Below, piece after piece: positions 45,123 through 57,117 of a stretch of 64,000 bases of DNA. Both the position numbers and the translations under genes were made by a program. Position 1 is the first letter of the stretch, and each line of letters begins with the position of its first letter. The DNA comes from Daedaleopsis sinensis (Eukaryota; Basidiomycota; Agaricomycetes; Polyporales; Polyporaceae): NCBI GenBank assembly GCA_033807695.1, contig CM066301.1:186001-250000 (forward strand), in the 5' to 3' direction. A model generated the notes under the pieces. It saw only the letters and a list, made by a program, of their open reading frames with translations. It made no database searches and was not told the DNA's origin.

Positions 45123-46437
45123 ATCTAGAGATGAGAGACGTGAGCATGACCGGCCGGAGGGTAGCTACGGAGAGTACCGACTTTCTGTTGTAAGGTTGAT
45201 GACGCGATTGCGAGTTGGTGAATTCGAAGGGACTAGTACTGCGTTTATATAGTACTTACTACCGCGTACGCCCGATATCCAACGACGCTTTTTGCTGCGT
45301 AGCGGTTTCCCCCGACCTGGCTATGAGCTAAGTTTGTAGGCTGTGCGAGCTACATGAAAGCAAGGTCATAAGAGCCCGAAGGTTCGGATCTAGGTTCTCC
45401 AATGATCGATGATCCCTCGCACCGGCCAAACCGTCGGGCGGCAATTGTGACTGATTAATGCCGTTAGGGTGACATCACTGGAGAGTTCCTGCATGCTGGG
45501 AGAGGCGTCTACTACAGCCGGAGCTTTCTGGGAGCAGGTCAGCGGCAGAGCAGTACAGCATGTACAGGACACAAGTGCATGGCATGCACAGGGGCCACAT
45601 ACACAGCTGATCTGTTACTGTGAGCGTGGCGGGACTCGGGATACTACATACACGCTACTGCCAGTGTAGCTGCCGTGTTCAAAGCCTTAGACCGGTCGGT
45701 CGGCGCGATGTGCGTCAGACAAGAGACCAGGCGACACGTGCAGCGCTGGGATGCAGCTTGAATGGGTGCCTGGTTCTGAGTGCGAGAGAATAAACTAAAC
45801 GAGCAACTGTTCGTTAGCTAAGGCACAAAAGGGACTTGGCGGCAGGTACGTACGCTGCGCGACCGGGATATCCGGGTGCACTCGGAGGCTGGCAATGAAG
45901 GAAACGACGAAGTGCGCTTGCAGCCGTCTAGAACTGTAGTGACAGTTAGATCGGCCATCATGCTCCAGTTCTGCGGATGAAAACACGTACCTGACTGCGC
46001 GAAGCCGAGCCTTTGTCAGCGTTCGAGGAGGCGTTGACGGTTGAGGTGCACACGGGCCCTGAGTAACTTTGCGTTGATACACACCGGTATCACGGCGGAC
46101 TCGGACGCAACACATCTAGGTCGCGAGGTCAAGTCCTGCTAAGCATGCAGTAAGGAGCGTTGGAACCGAAAACGAAATGCAAGGAGTCTTTTAAATCGAC
46201 GAGATTGCTCGCCGATTCATCATCAGGTTGAACTATGGGGAGAGGAAAACCGTGAAATGAGTAGGGAGTAAAAAACTATTGAACAGGGAAACGTGTCACT
46301 GCGCGGGAGGTCCCTGCAAGTATAAATTTCAAGTTCAAGTCTACATCCTAAGGGCCCGGGGTGTACGAGTCGTGCAAAGTCCAGTTCCATGCGCGGGCGC
46401 ATGAGCCTAGCTATTGCTGGAGATTGGGCGGTTACGG
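45123..46437. other. Intergenic between P450 1 and 2, with TATA box
   Basis: TATATAAA (minus strand, 45,244-45,251) lies about 120 bp upstream of the P450 1 start. The rest shows no gene. Its right end (about 46,150-46,260, GTTGGAACCG...AGGAGTCTT) resembles 50,895-50,980, because the 3' flank of P450 2 was duplicated with P450 3. Confidence 0.5.
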
Positions 46438-48762
46438 TCAGGCAAGTGACACCTTCAGGTTCAGCTCCGGCTTCATGCTCTCCCTGCCTAAAGCCGGATA
46501 TGCGATTCCAGCGAACTTCCAATAGATCGGCTTGTCCGATCTCTCAAACTTGAAAGTCGAGATGAGCGTAGACATGACAACCTCTGAAGGTTCGCACAGT
46601 CAGTAACGACGGTTCAGGAGACACGACAAAAGCGCTAGTAGTACTCACTCATCTCGAGCTGCGAGAACTTAAACCCGCTATACGAACAATGACATGAGTG
46701 TCGAGACAGAAGAGAGAGGGTATCCGTGATGGATCGTACATGCAAGAGTTGCTGCCGCTGATGAACGTCACACTAGCCACAGATCATGAGCTGCGTTCCG
46801 GGGAATACTCTCGAGGAGCAACTTACAGATTCGAGTAGATTCCAGGGATGTTCGCCTCCTCGACCGTGCGTGGGAGAGGCTTCAGCCACCGCTCCGGCTT
46901 CCACTCTTGAGCATCTTCGCCCCAGATCGCTTCGTTGGTGTTGCACAGACGAAGGTTGCAGAGGAAGACGGTGCCCTTCGGGATCGCGATCTCGTGCATG
47001 ACGGTACCATTGACACCGCGGATCGGCTCGGCGAGAGGCAGAACGGTATCTCGTATAGCCCTAGCGTAGTAATTGTCAGCTCGAATAGGAGATGTGATGT
47101 GGAGCTCCCGCTTACTCTCGATTGACCATGTTGACGGGGGCGTGGCTGGGAAAAGTATATGGGCAGCTCTATGCATGCCATGAACGGAGAGAGAGCACAA
47201 CAAACTCACAGGCGCAATGTTTCACGACAGACGGCATCGAGGTACGGGAGCTGCGAAAGCTCGTCGTACGGAATCATGCCGTCATATTGCTCGCGTGCTT
47301 CTACCAGCTCCTTGCGCAGCTTGTCCTGCACGTCCAGATTATCGGCCAGCAGGTGAAGCATCCGTGACATGGCGTTCGACGTCGTGTCGACCCCAGCGAT
47401 AATGAACGTCCTATGGATACCGGAGAATGTCACATAAGAAGAGAGGGCGTGGCCAGCAATGAGTACTACTCACCCGATCTGGGCAAGAAGCTCATCGTTC
47501 GGGAGCCTATCCTCCTCCGAAGCCGACATGTTTGCACGTACTGACGGATTTTTCATGAGCATTGAAACTCACAGAGATCGTAAGCGTACTCACACACGAT
47601 GCTGATGATATCCTTGCCCTCTCCGACCATATGCAACACCTCCTGGTCCCCACGCTCGAGCGCTACCTTCTTCTCGTCAATGATCCTTTTCGCGTGATCG
47701 AAAACGATGTCATTGACAGTCTTGACGCGCTGCATGTTCGAGATCGGGATGAGGTCTAACAGTATGCGACGGAACCAGGCGGGACCCATGTACTTGATGT
47801 ACGGGGCAACGACCCGAGTCCACGACACCTCCTCGAACGACGGGCTGCGAATCGATGCAAGTAGTCAGTGCCACGATGGTCGATATGATGATGCAGGAGG
47901 AACGTACACGAAAGCTTTCACGGCCTCGGCGAACGTGTCTGAGGACTCCTCGACGAGCGGGTCGAACGAGTGGCCTAAACCGCCCTGTCCGATCAGCTCG
48001 AGCGCAGTGCGGCCCATCCACATGAGCATGTCCATCTCCTGCGGACCGTCTTTGACACGCGTCTCCATGGCCACGCGGAGCTGAAGAGAGAGTCAATTAG
48101 TTGTGCATACAAATGTAGGGTGGAGCGACTCGCCTTCTCTGTGATATCATAGAACAGCGGGGTTAGGTTGCGCATGTGTGCGACCGAGAACACAGGGTTG
48201 AGCATCTTGCGCTGCTTCTTGTGGGTGTGGCTGTAAGTCCCGAGAAGACCTGGACCAATGAGCATCCGAGTCAAGCTGGATCATAGTGAGTCGTGTGGGT
48301 ACTTGCAGACGGAGACAGTTCCCCTACTTACGCGACGACCTGTTCTCCCCTATAGTACGAGTCCTGGTCCTTGAGGAAAATGCTGTGCAAGGTCTTCGGG
48401 TCGTAGATATGCAGCCAGCGAGCCTGTATCTCCGATGTTATTTGCGTATGGGTCTCGACGTGTACGGATGACGTACCCCGAAGTAGCTATAGATCTTCAT
48501 GACAGGGCCGTACGTCCTGCGGACACTCTCGATGAAATCCCAATGACCCTGCCCTGCGATCTGGGACATGTTGCCTACAGAAAGCCGTCAGATAGAGCAC
48601 AGTCGCGACCTGCATCCCAAGCATACGCTCACCTGAGATCAGCGACGCGCGCGGGGGACCAGGGATACTGTCCAAGGGCGATCGGACAAAGTAGTCCCGT
48701 GTCAATCGCCAAAACAGATACAATACGGCCGCGGCCGCAGCATATGCTGCGAGTTTCGCCAT
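46438..48762 (-). CDS. Cytochrome P450 monooxygenase 2
   Basis: Predicted 541-aa protein, 13 exons: 48762-48633, 48574-48477, 48423-48332, 48275-48134, 48080-47908, 47844-47594, 47540-47474, 47410-47210, 47145-47116, 47060-46827, 46772-46740, 46677-46649, 46583-46438. The anchor is MAKLAAYAAAAAVLYLFW, the hinge SIPGPPRASL, the I-helix AGVDTTSN, then ETLR and WKPERW, with heme loop FISGSNSCIG (Asn instead of Arg). The fourth intron starts with GC (GCGAGT) instead of GT; all other copies have GT there. It is very close to P450 3, from which it arose, or the reverse, by segmental duplication. A TATATAG box lies about 90 bp upstream (48,849-48,855). Confidence 0.92.
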
Positions 48763-49585
48763 CGTGAGCTGTACGCTATCAGAAGTAGAAGTTCAGAGTG
48801 GTTCAGGGTAACAGTGTGCTCGCCGTCAAGCTTTACTCGAGGCGGAGGCTATATACACGCACGGAAAGACGGGACAGACGGAAGCCTTTACGGATGGCTG
48901 CTGACTCGGGACCTGCTTTCGCGTCGTAGCGGCACAGTTGGATTTCCCATCACAGTCTGCGAAGAGATGAGCGACGCCGGCAGAGTGGAAATGATAACGA
49001 GCGTACGTGTCCAGGACGTGTCTCATGTCTTTCCAGAGCAGCGCCCATGGAAAGTCGGAGCTTTGTTAGTCATCCTTTTTACGCATGGCACTTGGTGGTC
49101 CCCTCGCTCGAGGACCAGTATTGAATATCGAATATTGAGCGCACGCCGCAGAACGCCTCGCGCCGTGTACAAGACCGTGAAGGGTCCGAGAGGGTGGCCC
49201 AAGGCATGAATGCAGAAACATGATACTCCGTTTCCCGCCGGGGGTTGAAGTCTACCTTTTCTGGATCGCGGCACGGATAAATAAATTGTAATTGAGACTT
49301 GAGTGCGAGCAGGCCTCCGTGATCGGGATCAGTACCAGGTCTATAAGCTCATGTCGTGAAGCACATGGTCATGTCTACACTGACTATCTGACTCACTGGC
49401 ACAATGTAAACCTCCTGAGCCTCCTGACTCAGCGAGTCGGCTTGCAACATGGGGTAGCGACGGATATACAGGCACTTTTTTGACTTCGAAGCGGCGGCAA
49501 GGGTTTTCAATTGACGATGTCACTGTGGTAAAAGCCCTCGCCCTGCGAGCGTATGCAACGAAGTGCGCAAAAAGCCTGCACAAGC

Positions 49586-50715
49586 CTACCAATGGCCGAG
49601 GATATTGATGGGCTGGTACGGCTCCTCGAGGTACTTGATCTCCTCCTCAGTGAGCATCAGGGCGAGAGAACCTGTCACGACTAGCGAGCGTGAGTAGCGC
49701 TACTCTCACGCGAAAATAAACGCTGTGATCAGAGGCACTGACCAAGGATACTCAGTATCCTCAAGGTTGGAGAGGCTCGTCTTGCCGATGATGGGTGCGC
49801 TTACGCCGGGTTTCGCCATGATTCACGGGATCGAGTTCTGCGCCATGCCGACGCTCTTCTTCTTGGCGAGCTCTTCGATTCTGACGAGGTCGTACCGTCA
49901 GTACCGTTGGTGCTCTCGATGCGGAAGCAGGGGTTATACACGCGGTTATGGACGCCACGGCGGGAGTGGTACGTACCTGCTGTTGAGTACAGGAAGGAAG
50001 GGAGTGCTGAAGGCGGGTTGAAAGCTGACGCGCTGACGGGAGGTTGGTCGCATGGATGGAGCTTCAGAAGTAGACGAAACCATCTGTCTTCGCACGCACT
50101 GTCTCCTTGTTGACGGGGCGAGTGAGCAAGCCACGCCCGAGAGGTGACGGGGTTACCTTGAGGGTCGGAAACATCTCCCGCTCCTCCTCACGGTACAGCT
50201 AGATGTAGTGATCCTGCACAGAGGATCAACGGGTGAGGTTGCGGGTGATCGCGTAGTCTGGACACGGCGTTCAGTCACGCTCTGCATTCGAGCTATGCTT
50301 GATGACGTACTCTGCATGGGCGTGGACTGGAGGTCCAGATGGTCAGTTAGGCTACTAGTAGCCTGCTGAGTGCACACGGGAATGGACTACAGGACTGCAA
50401 CATACACTAACTGGTGTAGCAAGAGCTCCAAATAAGTAGCAAACGTAACCGCTTCAATGCAGCTGTTCTCATAACGATCATTAGGCCCGTCGTGGAATTG
50501 AACCACCGCCGGCAACCGAGACTTCGCGACCTCTACAGGTGGCGTTTCGGAACGTTGGTTTTTGAGGTCCGTTGTACATGTCTCTTTTCATGACGGGCCT
50601 GTCGTTATGAGAACGGCTGTAATGACAAAGTCCCAATAGAGAGCTTGTAACCGAGTCGAAGATGTGCTTATGGCGCCCTTTGTTGAGGATACTCGTGCTG
50701 CTAGATAATACGTAC
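49586..50715 (-). pseudogene. Aldo/keto reductase pseudogene
   Basis: This is the 3' two-thirds of the gene at 54,460-56,249. The last exon is preserved (SLALMLTEEEIKYLEEPYQPINILGHW). Damage includes an in-frame TGA at 49,825-49,823 (CAG AAC TCG ATC CCG TGA, where the intact copy reads QIAMAWI), a 7-bp insertion at 49,751-49,757, loss of an intron plus the MFGVGSIPWS part near 50,150, and a 160-bp MITE at 50,460. Homology stops around 50,715, in the sixth exon; the 5' exons are missing. Confidence 0.85.
50460..50619. mobile_element. 160-bp MITE-like element
   Basis: Imperfect terminal inverted repeats of about 33 bp: left CAGCTGTTCTCATAACGAT...AGGCCCGTCGTG, right (reverse-complemented) CAGCCGTTCTCATAACGACAGGCCCGTCATG. 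There is no coding capacity. It interrupts the region homologous to exon 8 of the intact reductase, where the paralog has no insert. The ends share CAGCTGTT with the 4-kb transposon at 32,688, so that transposase family may have moved it. The target duplication is unclear (AATG on the left, TAATG on the right). Confidence 0.75.
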
Positions 50716-51239
50716 CTACCTCACTGTGCTAAGGAGCACCCTCTGAGACGTCGCGTTCATGTTCTCTGCAGTTGAGGAATGTCAGCCCCAACTCGACCCG
50801 ACACACACGCCCGGGCCAGTGTCCAGTCTCGGCGCAACATGACTCACGTGCGTCACAAGCAAGCAGTAACTTGAAGCTTCAAGTAGGTAGCGTTAACGTT
50901 GGAACCGGGAGAGGAATGCCAGGAGTCTTGAATCGGCGAGCATTAATGAAAGTTGCATCACCGTGTTGAACCACCGTAACGTACGGGAAGAGAAAAACCA
51001 AGGGAGGTGACAAAGGGAACGTGTCACAGCGCGGGAGATGCCGAGAGTAGGTAATGAGTGTTAGTAAGTCACTGCAAGTATAGAGTCAAAGTCCAAGTCA
51101 ACATCGTAAGGTGATGGCTAAGAGCATAATGGCACTGTGGTAGGAGGTGGGATACAATGTGACTGATGGTCCCGGTATTACGGTATGTGTTGTGCAAAAG
51201 CCAGCGTGAGCCTGGCTAATGCTGGAGGTTCGGAGGCTA

Positions 51240-54200
51240 CGGTCAGGCAAGTGAAACCTTCAGGTTCAGCTCCGGCTTCATGCTCTCCCTGCTTAGAGCC
51301 GGGTATGCGATTCCAGCGAACTTCCAATAGATCGGCTTGTCGGACCTCTCGAACTTGAAAGTCGAGATCAGCGTAGACATGACGACCTCTGAGGGTGCGC
51401 ACAGTCAGCCTTGATGGAAGTTCAGAAGACGCGACAAAGCGCTAGTACTCACTCATCTCGAGCTGCGAGAATTTGAACCCGCTATGTGAATAATGACATG
51501 AGTGTCCAGACAGGAGAGAGAGGGTATGCACGATAGAACGTACATGCAAGAGTTGCTGCCGCTGATGAACGTCACACTAGCCACAGATCACATGAGCTGC
51601 GTTCGGAAGCAAACACTGCTCTCAAGGAGCGACTCACAGATTGGAGTAGATCCCAGGGATGTTCGCTTCCTCGACCGTGCGCGGGAGAGGCTTGAGCCAC
51701 CGCTCCGGCTTCCACTCCTGAGCATCTTCGCCCCAGATTGCCTCGTTCGTGTTGCACAGACGAAGGTTGCAGAAGAAGAAGGTGCCCTTCGGGATCGCGA
51801 TCTCGTGCATGACGGTACCATCGACACCGCGAATCGGCTCTGCGAGAGGCAGAACGGTATCTCGCATGGCCCTAGCGTAGTGATTGTCAGCTCGAAGAGG
51901 ACATGTGAGCCGTGACATAGAGCTCCCGCTTACTGTCGGTTGACCATGTTGACGGGGGCGTAGCTGGAAGGAGTGTATGAGCAGCTATACGCATACCAAA
52001 CGACGAGCGCGGAGAGAGCACAGTGAACTCACAGGCGCAAGGTTTCGCGACAGACGGCATCGAGGTACGGGAGCTGCGAAAGCTCGTCGTACGGAATCAT
52101 GCCGTCATATTGTTCACGTGCTTCTACCAGCTCCTTGCGCAGCTTGTCCTGCACGTCTTGATTATCGGCCAGCAGGTGCAGCATCCGTGACATGGCGTTC
52201 GACGTTGTGTCGACCCCGGCGATAATAAACGTCCTGCGGATACCGGAGTATGGCCAATGAGAAGAGAGGAGGGCGTCGCCAGCAATGATGAGTTTTACTC
52301 ACGCCATCTGGGCAAGCAACTCATCGTTCGGGAGCCTATCCTCTTCCGAAGCCGACATGTTGGCACGTACTGACTTTGATTGTGAGCTTTGGAACGCAGA
52401 ACGATTATGAGCGTACTCACGCATAATGCTGATAATGTCCTTGCCCTCTCCGACCATATGCAACAGCTCCTGGTCCCCGCGCGCGAGCGCAGCCTTCTTC
52501 TCGTCAATGATCCTTTTCGCGTGATCGAATACGGTGTCGTTGACAGTCTTGACGCGCTGGATACTCTTGATCGGGAGGAGGTCTAACAGTATGCGGCGGA
52601 ACCAGGCGGGGCCCATGTACTTGATGTACGGGGCGACGACCCGAGTCCACAACACCTCCGCGAACGACGGGCTACGATTGGACACAAGGGTGAGCAGCGC
52701 CACGATGTTTGAGACGAAGATAGAGGAAGAACGTACACGAAGGCTTTCACGGCCTCGGCGAACGAGTCTGAAGACTCCTCGACAAGCGGGTCGAACGAGT
52801 GGCCTAGACCGCCCTGGCCGATCAGCTCTAGCGCAGTGCGGCCCATCCACATGAGCATGTCCATCTCTTGCGGACCGTCTTTGACGCGCGTTTCCAGGGC
52901 GGCGCGGAGCTGAACAGAGAGTTGATGAGATTTCCATATAGACATGAGCGAATCGGATGCCGAAAGGGAGACTCACTTTGTCGGTGATGGAATAGAAGAG
53001 CGGCATCAGGTTGCGCATATGCGCGACTGAGAACACGGGGTTGAGCATCTTCCGCTGCTTCTTGTGGGTGTGGCCGTAGGTCCCGAGAAGACCTGGACCG
53101 ATGAGAAGCCGGCTCCCGCTGGATCGCAATGAGTCAGAATAACGGTTCCAGACGGATCCCCGACTTACGCGACTGCTTGTTCTCCCCTATAGTACGAATC
53201 CTGGTCCTTGAGGAAAATGCTATGCAATGCCTTCACATCGTAGACGTGCAGCCAGCGAGCCTGTATCTCTCGGTGTTACTTGCGTATAGATCCCGCCGTG
53301 AAAGGATGACGCACCCCGAAGTAGCTATAGAACTTCATGACAGGGCCGTACGTCTTGCGGACGCTCTCGATGAAATCCCAGTGACCCTGCCCTGCGATCT
53401 GGGACATGTTGCCTACGGAAGACCCGTCAGATACAGCACAGTCGCGGCCAGCATCCCAAGTGCATGCTCACCTGAGATCAGCGACGCGGGCGGGGGGCCA
53501 GGGATGTTGTCCAAGGGCGATCGGACGAAGTAATCCCGTGTCCATCGCCAGATCACATACACTACTGTCGCGGCCGCAGCATATGCTGCGAGGTTCGCCA
53601 TCGTGAGCTGTACGCGATCAAGAGCGGTTCAGAGTGGTTCAGAGTAATGGTGTGCCTGCCATCATGCTCGACTCGAGGCGGAGGTTATATACACGCTCGG
53701 AAAGACGGGACGGGAAAGACGGAAGCTTTTACTGATCGCTGCTGACTCGAAGCCTGCCTTCGCGTCGTAGCGGCACAGTGGGATTTCCCATCACTGTCTG
53801 CGAAGAGGTGAGCGATGCTGGCAGAGTGGAAATAACGAGCGTGTGACTGACATTCTCGCTTCTTTCCAGAGAACCGCCTATGGCAAGACGGAGGTTTTTT
53901 AGTCATCTTTCTTACGCACCGCCGTTCCCCTCGCTCGAGAATCAGTAGTATAAAGTACAGAACGCTTCACGCTGTCTAAGTATGACAGTAAAGGGTCCGA
54001 GAGCATGACCCAAGGTTGCGTGCGAGTGAATGCGGAAACATGATCCGAAAGGCTCACTCTGTTCCTCGCGGGAGGCAGTTCATCTTTACTCGAGGTCGCG
54101 GTACGAATTCATACCGCGACCTCGATATATGTACCCAAGGAGTACGGCGTCTGAGAGAGCAGAAACCAGCATATCCGGGAGACTTGAGAACTTGAGTGCG

Positions 54201-55650
54201 AGCAGACCTTCGCGGTCGGCTTCGACAAGCCTATGTATGAGCTCAGGACAGTTGACACTTACTATCAGACTCACTGACACAATGCCCATGTCCTCGCGGT
54301 TCAGCGAGTCAGCTCGGATCGTGGGGCAGTGATGAATGTAAAGCAGACAGCTGTGTGACTTCAAAGCGCGGCGAGGGTTCTCAATTCATGATATCTCTAT
54401 GGTACAAGCCCTCGCCCGGCGGACGTATGCATCAAACTGCGCAACTAGCCATCGCGAGCCTACCAATGGCCGAGGACGTTGAGAGGTTGGTACGGCTCCT
54501 CGAGGTACTTGATCTCCTCCTCCGTGAGCGTCACGTCGAGCGACCCTATCGTGAGCGTAAGTTGCGCTACCCTGGTGCGAGAAGAAACGCTATGCGCGGA
54601 GGCACTGACCAAGGATATCCTCAAGGTTGGATAGGCTCGTCGTGCCGATGATGGGTGCGCTCACGCCGGGCTTCGCCATGATCCACGCCATCGCGATCTG
54701 CGCCATGCTGACGCTCTTCTTCTTGGCGAGTTCTTCGATTCTGATGAGGTGGTGTCGTCAGCTCTACCAACGCTCTCGAAGCCGGCGTTATACACGCGGT
54801 CATGACGCGCGTTTGCACGTACCTGCCGTTGAGTGCAGGCAGGAAGGGGATGTTGAAGGCGGGTTGGAAGCTGACGGGAAACCGTAGTCAGTCGCGTGAA
54901 TGGGATATCAATGGAAAACGTCGGTCACGGACCCGTCTGTCTTGGCACGCAATGTCTCCTTGTTGACGGGGCGAGTGAGCAAGCCGCGCCCGAGAGGCGA
55001 CCACGGGATGGAGCCGACACCGAACATCTGCAACAAACGATAGTAGGTATCTGTGTGTGTCCTGATTGAGAGGCGATAAAGTTACCTTGAGGGTCGGGAA
55101 CATCTCCCGCTCTTCCTCACGGTAGAGCAAGCTGTAGTGGTTCTGCATAGAGATGAACGGAGTGAGGTTGTGGGTGATCGCGTAGTCTGGTCACGACGTT
55201 CAGTCAGGCTCTGCATTCGAGCTATACTTGATGACGTACTCTGCATGGCGTGGACTGGAGGTTCGAGTAGTCTGTCAGCTAGGAGTGCACACAGAGTAGA
55301 CTGCATGCACGACGTACACTGATAGGCGTAGCAAGAGCTCATTCCGATGTAGCGAACGTAACCTGCTTTGACGACATCATGGAGAGCTTGCATCTGAGAC
55401 CGCGCTCGGGTTCAGACAAGGGCCTTCGACACATTTGAAGCATACATACCGTCTCCTCAATGGGGGTTGTAGGGTCGAAACGATGACCTGATGTACAGCA
55501 TGAGAAACTGGACGTAGGGGCGACGAGAGCTTACGCACATTGGAACAGGTCGATGTAGTCCACCTGAAGACGCTTGAGACTGGCCTTGACCGAGTCGAAG
55601 ATGTGCTAATTGTCGCCCTTTGTTGGACATACTCGTGGTGTTAAATACCG
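51240..55650. repeat. Segmental duplication unit B (P450 3 + intact reductase)
   Basis: Counterpart of 46,440-50,715. Both genes are intact here. P450 3 and P450 2 agree in exon lengths and most residues. The reductase continues beyond the duplicated part to its start at 56,249, which indicates that unit A was copied from B and truncated on its right side. Confidence 0.7.
51243..53601 (-). CDS. Cytochrome P450 monooxygenase 3
   Basis: Predicted 541-aa protein, 13 exons: 53601-53472, 53412-53315, 53260-53169, 53118-52977, 52909-52737, 52671-52421, 52369-52303, 52233-52033, 51963-51934, 51871-51638, 51576-51544, 51481-51453, 51388-51243. The anchor is MANLAAYAAAATVVYVIW and the hinge NIPGPPPASL. 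The substrate-region motif is GPGLLGTYGHTHKKQRKMLNP, then AGVDTTSN, ETLR, WKPERW, and heme loop FISGSNSCIG with Asn in place of Arg. All introns are GT-AG. A TATATAA box sits about 85 bp upstream (53,685-53,691), as in P450 2. The adjacent reductase (54,460-56,249) is transcribed the same way about 860 bp upstream and may act in the same pathway. Confidence 0.93.
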
Positions 55651-56249
55651 ACAAGGGCACGCACCTTCCGGTTGAGACCGTGCTGGTTGATGATACCCAA
55701 CTCCTCGGGTGTTTTTCCGCTCGTCCAGACGTTGACACCATGATCCTTTGGAACGGGGCCATGCAACTACGGCGCGATAGCATTGTCATACTCTGTTGGA
55801 CATCTAGATATATGGTAAACGCACCTTCGTCATGATGACGAGTTCTTCACGCGGGAGATTCAGCTTTTTGATGGCGTTGCCCAGGATAATCTCAGAGAGA
55901 CCGTTCGAGTACACCTTCATTCAATGATCAGCATCAAGTATTATGAAGTGTTAGTAAGGCACTGACGTTTGCGGTATCAAAGGTGGTAATGCCATGCTCA
56001 TAACTGATGGAGGTGTTCAGTAAACCCGCACGATCCTCGATATGACGTCACTCACGCGAATTTGATATGCTTGATGGCCTCCTCCTCAGGCAGGACCCAA
56101 CCCTCCCACTCAGGCGAGCCATACGACATGCATCCCAGAATGATCTTCGACACCTTCAGTCCCGAATTCCCGAGACGGACTGCACGGGCATTAGTACCAA
56201 ATCGCGTCGATTCCATATAAGACTTACCATACTGCATCTTCGGCGCCAT
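54460..56249 (-). CDS. NADP-dependent aldo/keto reductase
   Basis: Predicted 343-aa protein of normal family length, 14 exons: 56249-56228, 56179-56056, 56003-55967, 55914-55825, 55766-55665, 55605-55539, 55487-55450, 55393-55318, 55254-55240, 55186-55086, 55027-54933, 54870-54823, 54740-54610, 54545-54460. The active-site tetrad is visible: Asp in TFDTAN, Tyr in VYSNG, Lys in VIMTK, His in LFQCHRFD. Further blocks are FISMQNHYSLLYREEERE, SIPWSPLGRG and the cofactor region PIIGTTSLSN. It would reduce aldehydes or ketones with NADPH in a (beta/alpha)8 barrel, as in aryl-alcohol dehydrogenase-like AKRs. Exon 9 has only 15 nt but is needed for FHAMQNYA. The donor of intron 11 (GTCCGT) is weak. 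Confidence 0.9.
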
Positions 56250-57000
56250 GGCAATAGCGGGACGAACGTCTGCGAGGAGGTGGTATACGAGAGGTAGTAG
56301 TGGTGAGACAGTGGACGAGGCGGAAGTCCTCCTTGTCCGCGATCAATATATATAGCGATTGAGCGGGCGCGTACTCGTGGGAGTAAGCATGTCACCGGCC
56401 GCTCGTGACCAGATTATCACTAAGTCTATTCCCCGCTCGGAGAAGATACTAGATCTGCTAGCTAGTAACAGCTCTGCGTACAATGTATGTAGCACGTGTG
56501 GATTTATAGACTCAGATTGGTCTCACCTGTCACTATCCTGTTACATGATTGTACAAGGTGATAGAGCGGCCGGTATAGACCTGTGTAACAGACATATGAT
56601 TTTACATGGGAAAGAAGAGCAAAGAATAGAACGGGCAGGGACAGTGGGCGCGGTACGTACCACTGACATACTACCATAATGGCACCTTGAGGTCTCACGT
56701 TCTGCCTTGCAACTTGTGTGCCTTTGCGCAGGCTGACGTCGGCGACCTCTCGACTCTCGTTGAAGACCGATCGGGAAATGCCGATCGGGGAATGCGTTGG
56801 GATTTGCCAAGTCAACCACTTGCAAGTTGCGACTCGAGCTATGAGAGCACCCCGAAACTCTTGGTGCGCGCGATATCGATGAACCACTGATGCGATAGCG
56901 GAATCGAGAATCCTGACATGACTCCTCGCGAGGGGACTTCAGATCTTCAGAACGTGAGGGTGAAACGATCGGATAGAAGGTAGAAGGAACTGGAACTCAC
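56250..57000. other. Intergenic, reductase promoter and AT-rich DNA
   Basis: TATATATA near 56,346-56,353 lies about 100 bp upstream of the reductase start. The rest (56,400-56,680) is AT-richer and carries no recognisable gene. Confidence 0.4.
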
Positions 57001-57117
57001 AAGAGAAGCTTCAGACATTCGCCGTAAGCATTAGTACAGTCATACGAGAAGTCGTCGAAGGAGTGTCGAAGTCCCGCCTGCCCGATTATCCTGGCAAGCG
57101 TCGCTGCGTCCGTTCTC
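57001..57117 (-). pseudogene. Isolated P450 exon relic
   Basis: The minus-strand frame reads TLARIIGQAGLRHSFDD followed by ANAYGECLKLLL-like sequence up to a GTGAGT donor. It corresponds to exon 5 of the neighbouring P450s (ALELIGQGGLGHSFDPLV...FAEAVKAFV) but belongs to a different, more distant P450 type. No neighbouring exons could be joined. Confidence 0.5.

Larger units (their letters stand above)
46440..50715. repeat. Segmental duplication unit A (P450 2 + broken reductase)
   Basis: The order P450, about 800-bp spacer, reductase is repeated at 51,240-55,650 in the same orientation. Spacer patches such as CACTGTGCCGCTACGACGCGAAAGC (read on the minus strand near 48,930 and 53,780) are shared. 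Unit A has decayed in its reductase part, while unit B is intact. Confidence 0.75.
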
